Positions 62,327 through 64,000 of a stretch of 64,000 nt of DNA are shown piece after piece. The notes under the pieces were generated by a model. It saw only the letters and a list, made by a program, of their open reading frames with translations, was not told the origin of the DNA and did not search any database. How positions within the stretch are numbered: the first letter of the stretch is position 1; every line of letters begins with the position of its first letter. Source of the stretch: Flavobacterium sp. WV_118_3 (GTDB taxonomy: Bacteria > Bacteroidota > Bacteroidia > Flavobacteriales > Flavobacteriaceae); contig NZ_CP156060.1 of the NCBI RefSeq assembly GCF_039778605.1, forward strand, positions 1,426,001 through 1,490,000. Direction: 5' to 3'. The translations under genes were made by a program, and so were the position numbers.

Positions 62327-63385
62327 TTAAAGCGTCAAGGCCGTAATATTCCAATTGGCACCGGCCTGATATCCCAAATACCCTGCTGCCACTATCAGCG
62401 GGCAATCAAAATTATTGGTATAAAGACCACCTGTCCCCAGTCCCTGGGGCATTTTATTTTGTAGTGTATAGGTCCATTGCGCTATCGCATTTAAGCCGAT
62501 ATTGCTTTCCAAAGCCGAGGTAATCCACCAACCAATATGTTCTTTTTCGGCCAGATCAATCCATTCCTGTGTACCGCGGAATCCGCCAATCAGGCTCGGT
62601 TTTAAAATAATGTATTGCGGACGAATGGTTTGCAGTAGCCTTTCTTTTTCGGTTTTTGTAAAAATACCGATTAGCTCTTCATCCAGGGCAATCGGTAATG
62701 GCGTTTCACCACACAATTGTGCCATGGCAGCTATATTCCCTTGTCGGATGGGTTGTTCAATACTGTGTAAGCTAAATTCCGAAAGTTTTTCGAGTTTCTC
62801 CAAAGCGTCTTCTTTTTTAAAAGCGCCATTAGCATCCACACGGATTTCAATGGTTTCCGGATCAAAATTACTACGGATAAAAGCCAGCAAGTCGATTTCC
62901 GCCTGAAAATCGATGGCTCCGATTTTAAGTTTGATACATCGGAATCCCTGTTCCAGTTTTTCTTCGATCTGTTGTTTCATATAGGCTTCGTCGCCCATCC
63001 ATACCAAACCGTTAATCGGAATGTTTTTTTCTGAACGGGTAAAATCAGACGGAAACAACACAAACGGATCGGCAGCTTCCAGTGATCGGAAGGCCATTTC
63101 CAATCCAAATTGAATGGACGGGAATTCTAATAAGTGTTCCCACAGTGCCTTTTCACCCAAATGGATATTTTCGCAGGTCCAACGGAGTTTTTCTTCATAA
63201 TCCGGTCGGTCGTCGATACTCAGACTTCGTAAGATTCCACACTCGCCTATTCCGGTTTTACCCCCTTTTTTAAGGATAATAAACCAGGTTTCTTTTTCGG
63301 TTAATATACCTCTGGAAGTCCCGGAAGGTCTTTTAAACTCTAAGGTGTATTTTTGATACGTTGCTTGTACTATGGCTTCGGACAT
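62327..63385 (-). CDS. menC: o-Succinylbenzoate synthase
   Basis: MenC dehydrates SHCHC to o-succinylbenzoate in menaquinone synthesis. This enolase-superfamily barrel of 352 residues has the catalytic KxK motif (Lys152, Lys154 in IKLKIG), metal ligands Asp184 (VDANGAF), Glu210 (SIEQP) and Asp235 (LDEEL), and Lys262 in LKPSLIGG. Related dipeptide epimerases share this fold, but the KPSLIGG and length favour MenC, and flavobacteria use menaquinone. It is followed convergently by the small membrane protein gene. Confidence 0.9.
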   Translation of the reverse strand: MSEAIVQATYQKYTLEFKRPSGTSRGILTEKETWFIILKKGGKTGIGECGILRSLSIDDRPDYEEKLRWTCENIHLGEKALWEHLLEFPSIQFGLEMAFRSLEAADPFVLFPSDFTRSEKNIPINGLVWMGDEAYMKQQIEEKLEQGFRCIKLKIGAIDFQAEIDLLAFIRSNFDPETIEIRVDANGAFKKEDALEKLEKLSEFSLHSIEQPIRQGNIAAMAQLCGETPLPIALDEELIGIFTKTEKERLLQTIRPQYIILKPSLIGGFRGTQEWIDLAEKEHIGWWITSALESNIGLNAIAQWTYTLQNKMPQGLGTGGLYTNNFDCPLIVAAGYLGYQAGANWNITALTL

Positions 63386-63501
63386 AGCCGGATGGTTTTA
63401 AATTAAAATAAGATTTACAGTCGGCAATTGGTTTCCTTCCATAAATCTTATTTGTATCTGTTTTCTTTTCTCTTTATTCTTTCGTCTTTCTTCTTTTATC
63501 T

Positions 63502-64000
63502 TTAAAGATCAATAGAAGCTCCGATTTCGAGTAGCATCAGGTCTTTTCCCCGGTTAAAGAATTTACGGATCGCTTCCTCATGATTAATTTCAATATAACC
63601 GAACGTATCGAAATGATAGCCCAATACTTTATCACAGGCTACAAAATCGGATGCAATAATCGCATCATCCACATCCATCGTAAAGTTACTTCCGATTGGC
63701 AGAATAGCCAAATCCAGTTTGGTACGCATCGGAATCAGTTTCATATCCATTGTCAGTGCGGTATCGCCGGCAATATAGATATTTTTGTGTTCGCCTTCGA
63801 TTACAAATCCGCCCGGCTGACCACCATAACTTCCGTCACCAAAAGAACTGGTATGAATTGCGTTCACATATTTTACCGTTCCAAAATCGAATTTCCAGCT
63901 TCCGCCATGATTCATCGGGTGGTATTGAAACCCTTTGTTTCCATAATGCGAGGCAATTTCGTAGTTCGAAACGATTACGGCATTGGTTCTGGTAGCAATC
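63502..64000 (-). CDS. UPF0173-type metal-dependent hydrolase, C-terminal part (cut by window end)
   Basis: The frame is open from the stop at 63502 through the last base, so the start is outside the window; about 166 residues are present. This is a metallo-beta-lactamase-fold hydrolase: ATRTNAVIVSNYEIASHYG, MNHGGSW, IAGDTALTMDMKLI and the final-ligand block YHFDTFGYIEIN. UPF0173 members are broad-specificity phosphodiesterase or lactonase-like enzymes of uncertain role. It is frequently linked to menaquinone genes in Flavobacteriia, in keeping with menC upstream here. Confidence 0.9.
   Translation of the reverse strand, partial: IATRTNAVIVSNYEIASHYGNKGFQYHPMNHGGSWKFDFGTVKYVNAIHTSSFGDGSYGGQPGGFVIEGEHKNIYIAGDTALTMDMKLIPMRTKLDLAILPIGSNFTMDVDDAIIASDFVACDKVLGYHFDTFGYIEINHEEAIRKFFNRGKDLMLLEIGASIDL

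Noticed and set aside
1..64000. tRNA, rRNA, tmRNA and insertion sequence candidates
   Set aside because: Intergenic regions were read by eye for TpsiC-loop-like segments, cloverleaf ends, transposase motifs and terminal inverted repeats with target duplications; none could be supported. A tRNAscan or ISfinder run would be decisive.

Overview
The window looks like a chromosomal segment of a Flavobacterium-like member of the Flavobacteriaceae (Bacteroidota). The evidence is a type IX secretion toolkit (type B C-terminal sorting domains, a PorP/SprF protein, a PorE-like OmpA protein), Bacteroidota-type -7 boxes (TAnnTTTG) upstream of many genes, almost no Shine-Dalgarno sequences, the lpxD-lpxC/fabZ-lpxA-efp cluster, and moderately AT-rich DNA. 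No rRNA, tRNA, CRISPR array or insertion sequence was seen.

Layout. 1-3.2 kb: the C-terminal half of a CzcA/CusA metal efflux pump, then thiD under a TPP riboswitch. 3.2-11.2 kb: a more AT-rich accessory region with two secreted or lipoprotein unknowns, an acyltransferase, two DUF6232-like paralogues, a SymE-like toxin divergent from an XRE regulator, a GHKL-ATPase/PD-(D/E)XK nuclease fusion, and an overlapping Panacea antitoxin/membrane-protein pair. Four of six copies of a 33-nt intergenic palindrome lie here. 11.3-16.9 kb: proline dehydrogenase, aroB, arginine decarboxylase, a deoxyhypusine synthase-like enzyme and an acidic-tailed protein. 17-24.5 kb: a VWA membrane protein, fabG, an NhaC-family transporter preceded by a SAM-I-like but stripped-down RNA, a Crp/Fnr regulator, a DinB protein and sucD. 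24.6-31 kb: the lipid A early-step cluster on the minus strand (HD phosphohydrolase, lpxD, lpxC/fabZ, lpxA, efp, a second lpxD, an NTF2-like protein).

31.3-44.2 kb: a secreted protein, a CI-like repressor, and a three-gene T9SS adhesin locus (PorE-like, SprF-like, and an approximately 2,600-residue adhesin with twelve 79-residue Ig-like repeats). 44.8-48.2 kb: a plus-strand housekeeping run (DUF2520, KdsC-like, UbiA prenyltransferase, Maf, MscS). 48.3-53.5 kb: a secreted protein, a PIG-L deacetylase, and a 34-residue membrane protein just ahead of a sodium:solute symporter. 53.6-56.9 kb: four co-oriented cytoplasmic unknowns including a SUKH (SMI1/KNR4)-like protein, resembling an immunity-gene locus. 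57-64 kb: a 17-residue-repeat secreted protein, a cyclase-family hydrolase, a second type B T9SS protein, a small membrane protein, menC, and the C-terminal part of a UPF0173 metallo-hydrolase cut by the window end.

The best candidates for something undescribed are the SymE/XRE/GHKL-nuclease module with its flanking DUF6232 paralogues, the Panacea/membrane-protein pair beside it, the compact SAM-I-like leader of the NhaC-family gene, and the SUKH-containing four-gene cluster. All functional assignments come from reading sequence motifs; no database search was run.
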